Numbered from the stretch's first letter, positions 38,301 through 48,786 are shown. The stretch is DNA of 64,000 nucleotides from Portulaca oleracea (GCA_029582165.1 CM055870.1:47882513-47946512), one strand, 5' to 3'. Notes: generated by a model from the sequence alone, not told the origin. Translations and numbers: made by a program.

Positions 38301-41300
38301 AAAGATGCAGGTGAGATTTACAAAACACCAACCCCCTATGCCTAAGCCTACACCTACACCTGTGGACACTCTTATCTGAGCAGAAGAATAACAAATTTGA
38401 CTTACCGAACTAGGAGCCAACCAATGTCAAAGGAAAAATAACAGGAAAATGATCTAGAAGATATTAGTTTGGGTAGAACAATCAAATAAAGCTTGACTGC
38501 TACCTTTTGGCGATAAGACAAGAATCAAATAAAGTACTCCACAAATTGAGAAACCCAATGAGTGCTAAATTCTTCTAAACAAATTTATCTGACAAATTGG
38601 TACAGCTTTCAGCCAGTAGCTATTACATGATTTCTCTAAATGATACATTATAGCATTATGGTTGATCCTGGTGTAGAATCACCAATATCCGGCATAAACT
38701 AAATGCCATCAATCATCATTAGATACAAAGTCATACAAAAGCCTCTAGAATATTTATTGGCAGTTATTCACTCAGCCCCTCCAGTATAAACATGAAAAGA
38801 TTGACAAAAGAAACCATGCCAGTGAGCTAGGGAACCCTCGACAGGCAGTTTATCATTTTTCCAAGCCTTTGCCTGTTCCTAGGATTTACAGCTCAAACCA
38901 TCCATTATCACACACCTGTCTGAATGTATCCGTACGCCTCTGATGTGTCTTGAAGTCATAGATTGGAACGTGAACAGATTGTCCAGCTTTAAGCTTCTCA
39001 ACACATTCAAGAAGCTGCTCAGTGTCAAAAGCATCTGCAAGATAGCCACCACTATATTGAGAACAGAATAAGTGAAGGCTACAGCTTGCTGCAAATGGGA
39101 TATAATACCACAAACTGAAGTCAGGACAATGTAAATGAACTGCAAGACATTGTTAGTTTGTTACCAGGGTGATCAAAGTTGTACTCATGTACACGTTCCA
39201 ATTCCTCAACACTCAGTCCACGGTAAAATGAATCCTACAAACAATATTTGGCATAGTCACATATTTATTTCTCCCGACAATGAAAGGTGATAGGTCATGC
39301 AACAGAGTTAAATTAACCCATCATCAAAGCTATTGCCCACGATCATTCTGGAAAGGAACCACTCACACTTCGCACATATATGCAATTAAAAAAAAAAAAT
39401 AAACCAGCTTATTCCCAGCATAAGTAATATCAAACCTTACTACAGGCCTGTTCAGCTAAGTTGGCAAGTGCATATTACTCTCCACCATCATAATATCGGC
39501 CAAATTAAAGAACTAAATCTTTGGTTATAAACATGGCAGTGGTCATCAACTCATTATTCAGTTGTGTACTTAACCCTTTAAAAAAATAATAAAAGACAAA
39601 GGGATATTCCGGGTGATACCTCTGTACTTTTGAAAAATAAACAAATCAAAATCAATACTTCGAAATCCCACCTATGAGAGGTATAGAAGGATTGATGCAG
39701 CAATCTTACCCCTAAATTTTGCAATTTAGAGAGACTTATTACGATTGGCCCAAGAATTAGAAGTCGTTCGCTACCTATAACTCCATGGAAAAGAAACAGA
39801 GGAGGTTTAACGAGGCATTTTACTTTAATCCATTACAATCTTAGTAGGAAAAATATTTTTTTCAACTATCTAGATTATGTACATAAATCCAAGTTCTAAC
39901 AACAGCATGGAGATAAATAGAAGTTCTAACAATAATATTCATCACACTAATTGTGTAGAACTAGAACATGTGCTTATTTTCATATTGTGCAGCAAAAGGA
40001 CTCCTCGAAAGTATAGGAGTACTGAGTGGAATATCAGTGCACAACCCAGTGATAATGTTAGAGAGTGGGGAAACAAGAGTAGCACATTCTTAGCTCATTT
40101 TCAACCCTATGACTCAAACTGTCAAATCTGGTTGAATGAATTTCCGGTATGGGCGTATCCCCATTAAGGCTAGGGGTGGCCATGTCCACCCTTAACCCTT
40201 TGTTTTTTTTTTAATTTAGTATAATTTGCGGCAAAAATTATAGAAAGGATGTCTATCAAATAAGTGTAATTATGCCCCAATATAGCCTCCTCCTCTCCTT
40301 TTCTCTTTAGAAAACCCTAGCCTCCACTTCCTTGAAGGGGCTGCCATCAATTCTTTTGTCGATGGTCAGCCCCAATTTGATTGATTTCTAATTCAATTGT
40401 TAGTTTGGTTTTACATTTACGCAAAGAAAGTTACTCTCTTCTTTTGTAAGAGTTTTTATTGTACCCTTATTTAGGGTTTTTAGTCTCTTTCTAGAGTTTT
40501 ATTGTACCCTTATTTAGGGTTTTTAGTCTCCTTCTAGAGTTTTTGTTCAGTTGGTGTGGTCTAATACGTTGGATGAAGATCTACTTTCAAATCGCTATAG
40601 CACGGGTTGTGAGGTTCTCCGTCAATGGTAAAGATGCAGAGTCATCGAGGAAAGATGCAGAGTCATCGAAGAAATCGGAGCCGAACATCAAGAAGATTAG
40701 TATTAGTTATTTGGAAGTTGAATTTCATATCTATGTTTTAGATCTACAATTGTTCAATCACGATTTTCATTATAAGTGTCGTATGGCTTGCTATCAATGA
40801 AATATGTTTGATTTCAAAAAAAAAAATAGTGTAATTAAGCATTAGCCAATCTCAACCTGAAAGCATAGATCCGTCACTGTTTTTTCCAGATTGTATCCAG
40901 AGAGCTTGGCTTTGGAGGACTTATGTTCTAGCTTGAATGAGCAATGTCTTCCCCATGTTTCATCAAAGTTTCCGGCATAGGCGTATCCATAGTTATTAAA
41001 ATCCCGATCTTGATCCACGATCCTACGATTTTACGATCCAAAGTTCTCGATGCGATTCTACTATCTAGATTTCGATCCACGATCCTGGTTAATTCCGATC
41101 CTAACTACCCCATGGATCCAAGTTAGGATCTCGATTCTAACAACCTTAGGTGTATTCCCATTAAGGCTAGGGGGTGTCCATGTCCACCCTTAACCCTTTT
41201 TTAAAAAATTTAGCATAATTTGCGGCAAAAACTATAGATTGTATGTTTATCACATAAGTGTAATTATGCATTAGCCAACCTTAATCTGAAAGCATAGATT

Positions 41301-41741
41301 GAATGAGCAATGTTTTCCCCTCCCCATGTTCCATCAAAATTTACAGAACCAGAACAAATGCTTAGTTTCATATCCGTGATAACAAACCTGATTAACAAGC
41401 ACAACGCGGTGATCATGAAGCTGTTGAATGATCATATCACAAACCGTGGTCTTCCCCGAAGCAGTACCTCCCGACACTCCTGCTCATCAAACAGAAAGCA
41501 ACAATTGTGCAAATCTAGAGGAGGCAAATTAGAGTTTGGGGAAGAACAGAAAAGTACCAATGACAAATGGCTGTTTAAGATTTGGGATATCAGCGAAGGA
41601 AGAAGAGGAATGATGAGAAGCACGAGGAGAAGACGACGACGATGGAGGAGGAGAGAGAAGGCCGTCGAGACGGAGGCCGGAGAAATGCGGGCCGGAAGCC
41701 TTCTCCATTACGTAATCTATGGAAGTAGCTTCTTCAGGCAT
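29388..41741 (-). CDS. UKL: Uridine kinase / uracil phosphoribosyltransferase-like protein (UKL)
   Basis: Fourteen exons (minus): 41558-41741, 41388-41479, 39165-39234, 38916-39034, 38043-38139, 37130-37209, 35544-35738, 34132-34215, 33970-34030, 32370-32430, 31215-31308, 31002-31074, 29634-29716, 29388-29534. They total 1440 nt (479 residues + TAA) with every phase consistent. ATG at 41741 begins MPEEATSID; a Ser/Pro-rich N-terminus follows. The kinase half has Walker [10 protein letters not shown] (residues 65-73), DSFYRGL, YNFDHPDAFD and [10 protein letters not shown]. The UPRT half has [34 protein letters not shown], the PRPP loop DPVLATGNS (398-406) and the uracil-binding end GEFGDRYFG (468-476). 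Pyrimidine salvage: uridine to UMP, though the UPRT half's activity in plant UKLs is debated. Exon 37130-37209 ends in a GC donor (GAACAG|GCAAG). Length is typical of the family. Confidence 0.97.
30462..30742. repeat. Degenerate TGTGGTA-rich array in a UKL intron
   Basis: Dozens of TGTGGTA/TATGGTA/TGTGATA words in one orientation fill the segment and end in GGTATGGTACCACGCATTAG. It could be a decayed minisatellite or the inside of a MITE. It lies in the intron between exons 31002-31074 and 29634-29716. Confidence 0.6.
31403..31416. repeat. C14 homopolymer in UKL intron
   Basis: One of four long C/G runs in this gene's introns; the others are C14 at 33126-33139 (then CCC, A10), C10-T6 at about 33915-33930, and G11 at 37710-37720. 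Confidence 0.8.
31515..31925 (-). mobile_element. Possible LINE 3' fragment in UKL intron
   Basis: On the minus strand the segment ends TTTAGCCCTTATTGGCTTTC followed by a (AAT)n tail (31522-31545 on plus), a form typical of plant non-LTR element 3' ends. The upstream part has no recognisable domain. Weak call. Confidence 0.4.
32630..32765. mobile_element. Degenerate GC-rich MITE-like patch
   Basis: Starts CTAGGGGTGGTCGGCGGGACG and contains GGGCC/GGCCC inverted words, resembling the left end of plant hAT MITEs. No right terminus or target duplication found. Confidence 0.35.
33335..33600 (+). mobile_element. L1-clade LINE 3' end fragment
   Basis: Plus-strand translation, with two small frameshifts, gives the typical plant L1 ORF2 C-terminus (W-ERNE..., then [20 protein letters not shown], then [10 protein letters not shown]). 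A non-coding tail and a short A-rich end near 33585 follow. It is in the intron between UKL exons 33970-34030 and 32370-32430, opposite to the gene. Confidence 0.6.
34552..34765. mobile_element. Probable MITE with GTGAGACTGTCTC termini
   Basis: Left end GGTGAGACTGTCTCACATAA and right end GGACACGGTCTCACACAGAT are inverted relatives about 200 bp apart. No clear TSD. Confidence 0.5.
36230..37129. other. UKL intron, unassigned
   Basis: Part of the intron between exons 37130-37209 and 35544-35738. An ATG-open stretch at 36406-36603 has a faint LINE-like feel but no motif I can defend. Confidence 0.4.
37570..37792. mobile_element. Probable MITE containing a G11 run
   Basis: The ends GAGCATTTGGTTGG and (reverse-complemented right end) GAGTGTTTGGTAAG form an imperfect terminal inverted repeat. 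The interior has many GGGAAA/TTTCCC inverted words. The termini resemble the GAGNGTTTGG class of plant MITEs. No TSD recognised. Confidence 0.55.
39655..39860. repeat. Dispersed repeat, second copy at about 26130-26270
   Basis: Shared blocks in the same order in both places: CGAAATCC.ACC, GAAATCGTT/GAAGTCGTT, GAGGAGGTTTAA, GCATTTTACTT and TCCATTACAATCT. One copy is in the BRCT 5' UTR intron and the other in UKL intron 2. No ends defined. Confidence 0.55.
40276..40827 (+). mobile_element. Poly(A) retroposon, copy 2
   Basis: 552 bp ending in A11, flanked by AAGTGTAATTATGC (40262-40275) and AGTGTAATTAAGC (40829-40841). The uninterrupted site exists at about 41255-41270. It contains the same features as copy 1: CTAGCC-rich leader, 48-bp tandem unit and a 75-codon ORF at 40573-40800 ([13 protein letters not shown]...). 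It is inserted opposite to the UKL gene. Mobilised presumably by a LINE. Family not recognised. Confidence 0.85.
40989..41149. mobile_element. MITE (161 bp) with approximate 8-9-bp TSD
   Basis: Termini ATAGTTATTAAAATCCCGATC-like and, reverse-complemented, AAGGTTGTTAGAATCGAGATC-like. Flanks GCGTATCC and GTGTATTCC, where the other duplication unit reads GCGTATCCCC without interruption. The TSD size suggests a MULE or hAT origin. The interior repeats the word CGATCC in both orientations. Confidence 0.8.
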
Positions 41742-42419
41742 CTTCTTCTTCCTTCTTCTACTACTACTTTCCTGGTAACAATATTCCAAACCCTAATTCT
41801 AAGAGTAATTGATGGAATTCAATTCGGAAACGAGTGCAATGAATTCCTAAATTGTACTGGATACCGGCGATCTGGGGGTTTGGATGGATGACGGTGTCGG
41901 CAGTCAGGCGGCAACGGTAGAGTTTCGGGGAATTCTGCCTTCTCTCCCAATTAAAATTATTTAAGTGATTCAAAAATTTCGCTTCACCCTATTCCTAGAT
42001 CACATTGTTATACGGAGTATTTTCTAAGACCATCTGCAATAACAACACTCTCATATGCAAAAAAAAAAAAAAATTGTTGGGGGTTGCCACTGATTTTTGA
42101 AAATAGACTAATAGGACATCATCTTTTTTTAATGCACTTCCGAATGACATTATATTTACCCTTGAAATAATGAGTGAATTGTCTATTGTACCCTTATTTT
42201 GCCCGCTCAAACCATTGGATATACATCTCTTTCCTCTTCATTCCCCAACAACTCAGCTAGTTACTGCTCTATTCCTAAATCTTTCATTCGAAAACCTCAA
42301 AAAGTGACAATGATGGACGAATTCGATTTGGTAAAAGGCGATCGGTTGGTGTTACGACGTCGTTGAAGCCTCGAATTGTGATGTATATTCATCATGCCTT
42401 GGCCTTGCACATGGGATTC
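41742..42419. other. UKL upstream region up to element C
   Basis: Holds the UKL 5' UTR/promoter (first about 250 bp; no definite TATA box seen) and, at 42010-42075, a TATACGGAGTATT...CCATCTGCAATAACAAC stretch resembling a MITE end. No gene. Confidence 0.5.
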
Positions 42420-43534
42420 TGGAGCGTATCGGACAAGGACCCAAACTTCGAAACTTGTGTTCACAAAACCGTCCCGCACCCCCTTCGTAAAACACGGACC
42501 AAACGACTTCAAGGTCGGGTGTAGAGTACACTTTAAGGTGGACCTGGGACCTTGGAGACATGATTTGAGCGGTGTTGGGTGTGGTATCCACTTTAAATGG
42601 GACCCATTGGGACCTACTTCGGGCATTTAAAAGGGTTCGAAGTCCTTCGGCAAGAATAAGCGCAAAAGGGTCAACGTAGGTTGAGGAATTGGACGTGCCT
42701 TCACCCTTTCAACCATAACTCCTTCAATACAACTACGATGAGTCTCATATTTTGGGATTTTAAAGTACACACCGAGAGTTTTCCATCGATACCTTATGGG
42801 CATAAAACGGAGTCTGGATGAAGAAGTTATACTAGTTTGAAGTCGGCAGAAAAAACTGCCAGAAGGTCACGCCCGCGACCACACGTGTAGCGCCCGCTAC
42901 CATCCGGGAAAAGGGTGTAATGTCCGCTACCTTCAGGTAGCGCCCGCGACCTAGCTCTAGGTATACCTTGGCTGAGCATTGTCGATAGGCGCTGCCAACG
43001 TCTGTCCCAGAGACGACGACTGCTGCGTCCGTCGGTCCATCGCGCCCACGACCATCTTGTGGCGCCTGCTCGGAAGCTGACTGCTGCGTCAAATTGCTTT
43101 GTAGCACCCGCGACAAGCACGTAGCGTCCGCAACGATCTTTGTCCCTGCGCGAGATTTTCAGTTTAAACGATGTGTTTTGTTTTAATTCCCCCTCCCCCC
43201 ACTTTGTATAAATACCCATTTAGCTTGTTTTTCAAGGCAGTTTTTGCTGAATATGAACATGCTTATGCATTTGTAGGGTTTTCCCTAGTTTTCTCTTAAA
43301 AATTTTGTTTACTTTATCCAATCTCTTGGTGGTATTATAAGTCATTCCTTTAGTGAATATTTGGTGGGTTTTCCTTTATGATAATTATGGTGGGGTGTTA
43401 GGCCTTGGGTTGTGGTTTTCCTTGCCACAAGGTCATATCCAACTCTTGTGGGTGTTCAAGATTCTTGTTGATTATTGATTCTTCCTCATCTACTCAAGCT
43501 AATCATCATCCCTCCACGCGACGGAAGCGCTCCA
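42420..43534 (+). repeat. Element C 5' LTR
   Basis: 1,115 bp, TG...CA. TATAAATA at 43207-43214 is a likely promoter TATA box. The central part (about 42865-43140) is an irregular array of GTAGCGCCCGC-like words, some self-complementary (GTAGCGCCCGCTAC). It is preceded by GATTC. Confidence 0.9.
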
Positions 43535-43874
43535 TTTGGTATCAGAGCTCAAGGTTTGTTCTAGCTTGAGTTTTGTTCATTGTTCTTGCAAGTAGAGTTC
43601 TCTATTGTTGGATTTCTTGCAAATATTGGTGTTTCTCATCCCCTATGCATCCAAGAGTGTTAGAATACATTGTATTGTGTTTGTATTTGTTGGTTTTGAT
43701 GCATATTGGAGCTTTGAGGTGAAGTTGGAAAATAGTGCCCGGAAGGTGTTCGATGAAATGTCAATGTGAGAAAAACACAAAGAACCATTAGCCAAACACT
43801 AGCCAACTAAAAGAAAACCCCCAAACTCCACAAAAATATCCCAAACACATACCGTCCCTTACCCTTCCCTCAAA

Positions 43875-44158
43875 ATGGACGAAGAAGTTAGCTCCACTCG
43901 AGAGGAACCAAGCCATCAGGGTAGCCTCAAATTCGAGCTCTCGAGAACCGACTCACCACCACCCTTGACAATCGGTTATCCACCATCGAGCGGACTCTTG
44001 AGAACCTTGCGGTCCAAGTGAACAACATTGCTTTGAACTTTCAAGGTCGACCCCGAGACGAACGTCGAAAGCCCGTCCAAAAGTGTGTCCAATGTAGGCG
44101 TGTGGGACACGATTCTTTGCAATGTCCGAAAATGGCTATGGTTAGAGCTTGGATTTAG
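43875..44158 (+). pseudogene. Element C gag remnant with CCHC zinc knuckle
   Basis: From ATG 43875 the frame is soon lost. A downstream frame reads a heptad-like helix (LDNRLSTIERTLENLAVQV) and then a basic segment with the knuckle CVQCRRVGHDSLQC at 44082-44123, ending TAG 44158. A frameshift around 43940 separates the two. Confidence 0.75.
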
Positions 44159-44170
44159 GAATCTTTTGGT

Positions 44171-45207
44171 GTGGAAGGGCATACAAGTGACATGGTAGAA
44201 GAAGTTAAGCAAGCAAAGGTCGATCTCTTGCCCGACGAGGGAGCTTACATTGAACCTTGTGAGGCTTCCAAAGCTATTGTTGAAGCTCCATGCCAAGACG
44301 TGGCTAAGAACATCAACCTTGATCTTCCTCTCATCCTTGATGAGGAACCCCAAGAAGAAGCACCTTCATTCATCTCACCTCCATCAATTGTTGAGCCTAG
44401 CAACAAAAGAGTTGACTCCATCATCTCTTCGGCTTGACTACTCTTGACCTCCCCTATGAGAAGAATGAGGTAACTTCGAACTCACCTATGAAGTTCAATG
44501 AGTCTTGCTTGGATGTTTGGTGTTGCGACATAAAGTCTTTGGGTGAGTCATGTATGATCTTTGAGAGGCATTGGTTGTTTGATGTTGTTTGTTGGCGTGA
44601 TAAGTTGTACGATGAGCATGTGATGTCCACGAGTGAAAATCCTCTATATTTTGAGTGGCATGCTAGGAATCTTGGTGTTCGTTTGGTGTCTAGTGGCAAG
44701 TTTGGGTTTGATGAAGCCATGATTCTAGTTCAACCAATGTTAATGAGCTCGTCGTTTATGTCGTCCATCAATGAATATTGCTTGCATGTTGGTCGTTGTG
44801 ATGTGAACTATTTGAATATGCCATACATGATGTTTGGGCAACATTGGTTATTCGAGGATTTGTCGTTGAATGGGTGCTGTTGGAAATTTGGTATGCAATG
44901 TTTGTGGGATTGTGTGTTGAGTGAAGATCATTTACTTGGCTTTGATTGTATGGATCTCTTAAACCCACATCAAAACAAAACCTGGGTGGGAAGTGAGTTG
45001 AGGAACCTCCTTTTGAGCGAAACACGGGATGAATGTGCTCTTGGTGAGGGCAAACGATCCATAGCTTTATCTTTACCGAGTAGCAATCTTAGTCAGGTTG
45101 AGCGTTCCCTAACTCCACAAAATTTTCCTACTTCCAGCCTTTGTCTTCACCCCCAAACTTCTTCAAGAATTCCTATTTCTTCAAGCAGGGTGGAGTTCAT
45201 AGCGTGA
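44171..45207 (+). CDS. Element C ORFs of unknown function
   Basis: Two abutting frames: an acidic segment, 44171-44437 (...VDLLPDEGAYIEPCEAS...), and a 257-codon frame, 44434-45207, rich in Cys and Trp (CCDIKSLGESCMIFERHWLF; MFGQHWLFEDLSLNG). The duplicated .MIFERHWLFD / MMFGQHWLFED words show an internal repeat. They overlap by one stop/start and may be one ORF broken by a shift. I recognise no domain. The position corresponds to where pol sits in complete gypsy elements. Confidence 0.6.
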
Positions 45208-45315
45208 TCACGACCGGTTTATTGGAGGGTTCATATAACGGGTGGTCGAACCATGGAAGGTTCCTTCATTTTAACTCCCAAGAGTCGAGGACAACTCTTT
45301 TCAAGAAGGGGAGTA

Positions 45316-46260
45316 TAGAGCGTATCGGGCGAGGACCCATACTTCGAAACTTGTGTTCGCAAAATCGTCCCGCACCCCCTTCATAAAACACGGATCAAAC
45401 GACTTCAAGGTCGGGTGTAGAGTACACTTTAAGGTGGTCCCGGGACCTTGGAGACATGATTTGAGCGATGTTGGGTGTGGTATCCACTTCAAATGGGACC
45501 CTGGACCATGGGAGTGGAGCGACGGGTCCTTATCGGGACCTACTTTGGGCCTTTAAAAGGGTTCAAAGTCCTTCGGAAGAATAAAAGCAAAGGAGTCAAC
45601 ATAGGTTGAGGAATTGGGCGTGCCTTCACTCTTTCAACCATAACTCCTTCAATACAACTACGATGAGTCTCATATTTTGGGAGTTTAAAGTACACACCGA
45701 GAATTTTCCATCGATACCTTATGGGCATAAAACGGAGTCCGGATGAAGAAGTTATGCTAGTTTGAAGTCAGCAGAAAAAACTGCCAGAAGATCGCGCCCG
45801 CGACCACTTGTGTAGCGCCCGCTACCATCCGGGAAAAGGGTGTAACGCCCGCTACCTTCACGTAGCGCCCGCGACCCAGCTCTGGGAAACCCTTGGCTGG
45901 GCATCGTCGATAGGTGCTGCTAGCATCTGTCCATGAGACGACGGCTGTTGCGTCCGTCGGTCCGTCGCGCCCGCGACCATCTTTGTGTGGCGCCCGCGAC
46001 CATCTTTGTGTGGCGCCCGCGACCCCTCCTTGCACGGAAGCTGACTGCTGCGTCAAATTGCTCCGTAGCGTCCGTGACAAGCACGTAGCGTCTGCGACGA
46101 GCTTTGTCCCTATGCGATATTTTCAGCTTAAACGTTGTGTTTTGTTTTAATCCCCCCTCCCCCCTTTTGTATAAATACCCCTTTAGCTTGTTTTTCAAGG
46201 CAGTTTTTGCTGAATATGAACATGCTCATGCATTTCCCTAGTTTTCTCTCAAAAATCTTG
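45316..46260 (+). repeat. Element C 3' LTR, truncated
   Basis: Matches 42420-43370 at high identity, with TATAAATA at 46170-46177 and an expanded GCGCCCGCGACC array. The last about 170 bp of the LTR are missing. Its first bases are TA instead of TG. Confidence 0.88.
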
Positions 46261-46867
46261 ATACCAATCACTTATGCTTATGGATTTGTTGGTATCAAGA
46301 GTGCATTTTCACCTACTTTATAATTTCGCAGGCATCTGATGACATGTATGTTGAACTTTTACACTTTGTTCATAAGAAAAACGACGAATTTTCTTCTAGG
46401 CACTAGCGTTTAATTAAGTTATCCACTGAAGTCACTGTCTACATAGCCTTATATCATATAATAACGTAAGGGTGTATTAATTCGAAAGAGATAATAAATT
46501 TATGTAGGGTTTCTTATTGTAGTGTAATTTAAAAAATTTTGAGTTAGCGTAGACTTATGTTAGTGTATGATTTAAGGGTGCACTAATTCAAAATTGTATA
46601 AACATAATGCAACAAGGAAAATTTAAGGTTTTGGGTTTTGGGTTTTGGGTTATAGGGTTGTCTGACAAAAATATTATTATTTAGGGTTCATTATTATCAT
46701 GTTGTCATGGACACTAATATTTTGCAGGAATAGAAATGTCTAACAAAAACTAGAAAAACCTCAAAAGCAAACTTAAATTTACATTTAAGAAGTATGCGAC
46801 TGGGTAGCGAGCCGAAGAAGAAGGCAACCCACATAAACGCGGGGCGACTGCATCAGCTCGTTGTGGT
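46261..46867. other. Stretch between elements C and A; probably the 5' side of the interrupted PMD gene
   Basis: A hairpin CTTGATACCAA/TTGGTATCAAG lies at 46257-46299. At 46628-46660 there is a short GGTTTTGGGT tandem. From about 46805 an open frame (RAEEEGNPHK...) runs to 46867 and, across the TSD of element A, continues in frame at 54623 into the PMD-gene upstream sequence. The frame opens after a TAG and has no ATG, so it would be an internal exon or a decayed start. Confidence 0.45.
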
Positions 46868-48780
46868 TGATAAGTGATTTTTATATAGATATTTTTAGTA
46901 CTTTTTAGGTAACTAACTTGTATATTTTAGTCGATTTTCTATTATAATTTAGTGTTTTTATATTAATTTCTGTAATATTCTTCACTTGGTCGGAATTTAG
47001 TTTGTTTTGCAGAATTTAATAAAAATCTCCTAAAAATCAAGAAAAAAAGGGAAGAAATTGAAGAAATAATTGAAGAGAATAATTAAAAGAAGTGAAAGAG
47101 AAGAATCAGAAGAGAATTAGAAAGATAGAAGATAGGCTAGCCCAATTGCAATTCTCGGCCCAAGCATCAGCAGTAATCACATAGAGCACATATAGCAATC
47201 CACATCAGCCAATGAGCTCCCTTCATTCTTCCATGCCATCAGCAGCACGTCAAAGAAGAACAACAAGCAGCGTTTGTCATCACTCACCCAGCCACTGCCC
47301 TTCATCATCACGATCAGCAGCATCAAACCATCCCAAGCGGTTGATCATCAAAGCCCAGCAGCAACCCACCATCATCATCATACATGATCATCTTGATCAT
47401 CATCAACCCAGCTTGATCATCATGCTTGATTACATCAATCGAATCACAACAGGAGCATGATCAACATCTGCTCTATACACTTCCTCCATCAACGTCAAAG
47501 ACGAGCAACAACAGCAAGAACGAGCAGCTCCCATGCCCAGCAGCGCCTGACCATCAAAACGCGGGCAGCTAGCCCGCTGGCAGCGCCTAAGGCAGTCGGT
47601 TCATGGCCCGAAACGCGGGTTGCGTTTATACCCCGCTGGCAGCGCCAAAGACAGTAGCTTCATGGGCCCAAACGCTGCGTTTTCGGGTGCTGGCCGCGTT
47701 TTCCATCTCCGTCTCGGTTATAAAAATAACGTCCGCTGCATCGTTTTATTATTAGCCGACTTTAGGGTTTTGACGACCTTGGGGGAGAATAAATACCCCC
47801 GCCGCTATTATTCATGTATCAAAGATATTCAGTGTCTTATTTTCCTTCCGTCTTTTAGATTAGGGTTCTCTAAATTTTCCTCCCTTCAGGGAGCCGCTCT
47901 AGTAGTTTAGGAACAAAAGAGGAGGAAAAAGAGATTGATTTGGGTGACACAAAGAGATTGAATTCAACGACTCGGATGTTCGGTCTAATTTCCATTCTCT
48001 TTATATTTTGTTATTCAGTTTTTATTATCGCTTTCTTAGTTTTTATTATGAGTAGCCAAATTCCCTTAGTTTGGGGGATAAACTCAATGTTAATTGATTG
48101 ATTTTGAATACAGTTTCGGTGTTAGGTTATCTTTTTATTCGTTTAATCTGCGTGTTTTGTATGTCATGGTAATTTGACAATAGAGCAGGTTTAGTCTGTG
48201 CACTGGTTTTAGATTCTTGACAATAGAACGACAGTTTGAGTCTTGAATCGGATCGCGTAGATTGAATAGGTTTAGAAAATAGTTAGACATAATGATTCTT
48301 GCCTAGGGTCAATTTATAATCAGTTCTTATCTTTGATTAAGCTAAATAGTTAGAAATAATGTTTAGGTTAATCAATGTAACTCACCTAGGATCGAAAGAT
48401 CGAAGTGATAGGGCCTAGAAAGATTATAGACCCCGAATTATCTTGTTACCTGCACCTAGATTGTTGATAATTTGATTGATTGACTAGAGTAGACTCCCCT
48501 AAACTTTTTTAATTATTTGGTTGAATCTTTTAATTTCCAGCTTCCTTAGTTAATTATTTGAACCAATTACCACAACCATTTGATCGACCTAGCATCCTTT
48601 GTAGTGAACTAGTTTAGTGCGTAGTTGAACACAAGTCCCTGAGAGAGAACGATATTTTTATTACTACACAGACCCGTACACTTGCGGTACACAAACACCT
48701 ATATGTTTTAGGTCTGTCAAGCTTTTGGCGCCGTTGCCGGGGATAACCCGCTGGGGCCTTATCAATTTTAGTCTGTGTCA
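46868..48780 (+). repeat. Element A 5' LTR (full length)
   Basis: 1,913 bp, TG...CA. Contains TATAAAAA at about 47719, AATAAATA at about 47789, and two tandem copies (47545-47690) of a roughly 75-bp GC-rich unit around CGCTGGCAGCGCC. The LTR end includes an internal PBS-like sequence TGGCGCCGTTGCCGGGGA at 48726-48743. Confidence 0.92.
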
Positions 48781-48786
48781 AATTTT

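Larger units (their letters stand above)
40140..41300. repeat. Tandem duplication in UKL intron 2
   Basis: Unit 1 starts TTTCCGGTATGGGCGTATCC (40140) and unit 2 TTTCCGGCATAGGCGTATCC (about 40969). Both continue CATTAAGGCTAGGGG, CCATGTCCACCCTTAACCC, ATAATTTGCGGCAAAAA, AAGTGTAATTATGC and CATTAGCCAA...CTGAAAGCATAGAT. Unit 1 carries the retroposon at 40276-40827 and unit 2 the MITE at 40989-41149, so each unit is the other's empty site. Further similarity (AGAACAGAAC.TGCTTA.TTTCATAT) between about 39955 and 41343 suggests the duplicated block was originally larger. Confidence 0.85.
42420..46260 (+). mobile_element. Element C: short non-autonomous gypsy-type LTR element, 3' LTR truncated
   Basis: Left LTR 42420-43534, PBS TGGTATCAGAGC at 43537-43548, a 1.8-kb interior and PPT AAGAAGGGGAG at about 45303-45313. 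The right LTR begins at 45316 and matches the left only for its first about 945 bp (to about 46260). The interior encodes a zinc-knuckle gag-like protein and a 257-codon ORF. There is no protease, RT or integrase. Parasitic on an autonomous partner when active. Confidence 0.88.

Noticed and set aside
41310..41891. 193-codon plus-strand open frame over UKL exons 1-2
   Set aside because: It is antisense to confirmed coding exons (Walker A exon and Ser/Pro-rich N-terminus); the Arg-rich translation is a shadow of Ser/Pro codons.
42827..43219. Arg/Gly-rich minus-strand frames in element C LTRs (also 45757-46198)
   Set aside because: They arise from the GCGCCCGC word array in both LTRs and have no domain; not genes.
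43537..43548. Possible tRNA gene fragments at TGGTATCAGAGC and TGGTATCATAGC
   Set aside because: These are LTR-retrotransposon primer binding sites directly after LTR ends; no cloverleaf around them.
46628..46660. Telomere-like GGTTTTGGGT repeats
   Set aside because: Only three imperfect units and not the plant TTTAGGG heptamer; simple slippage.
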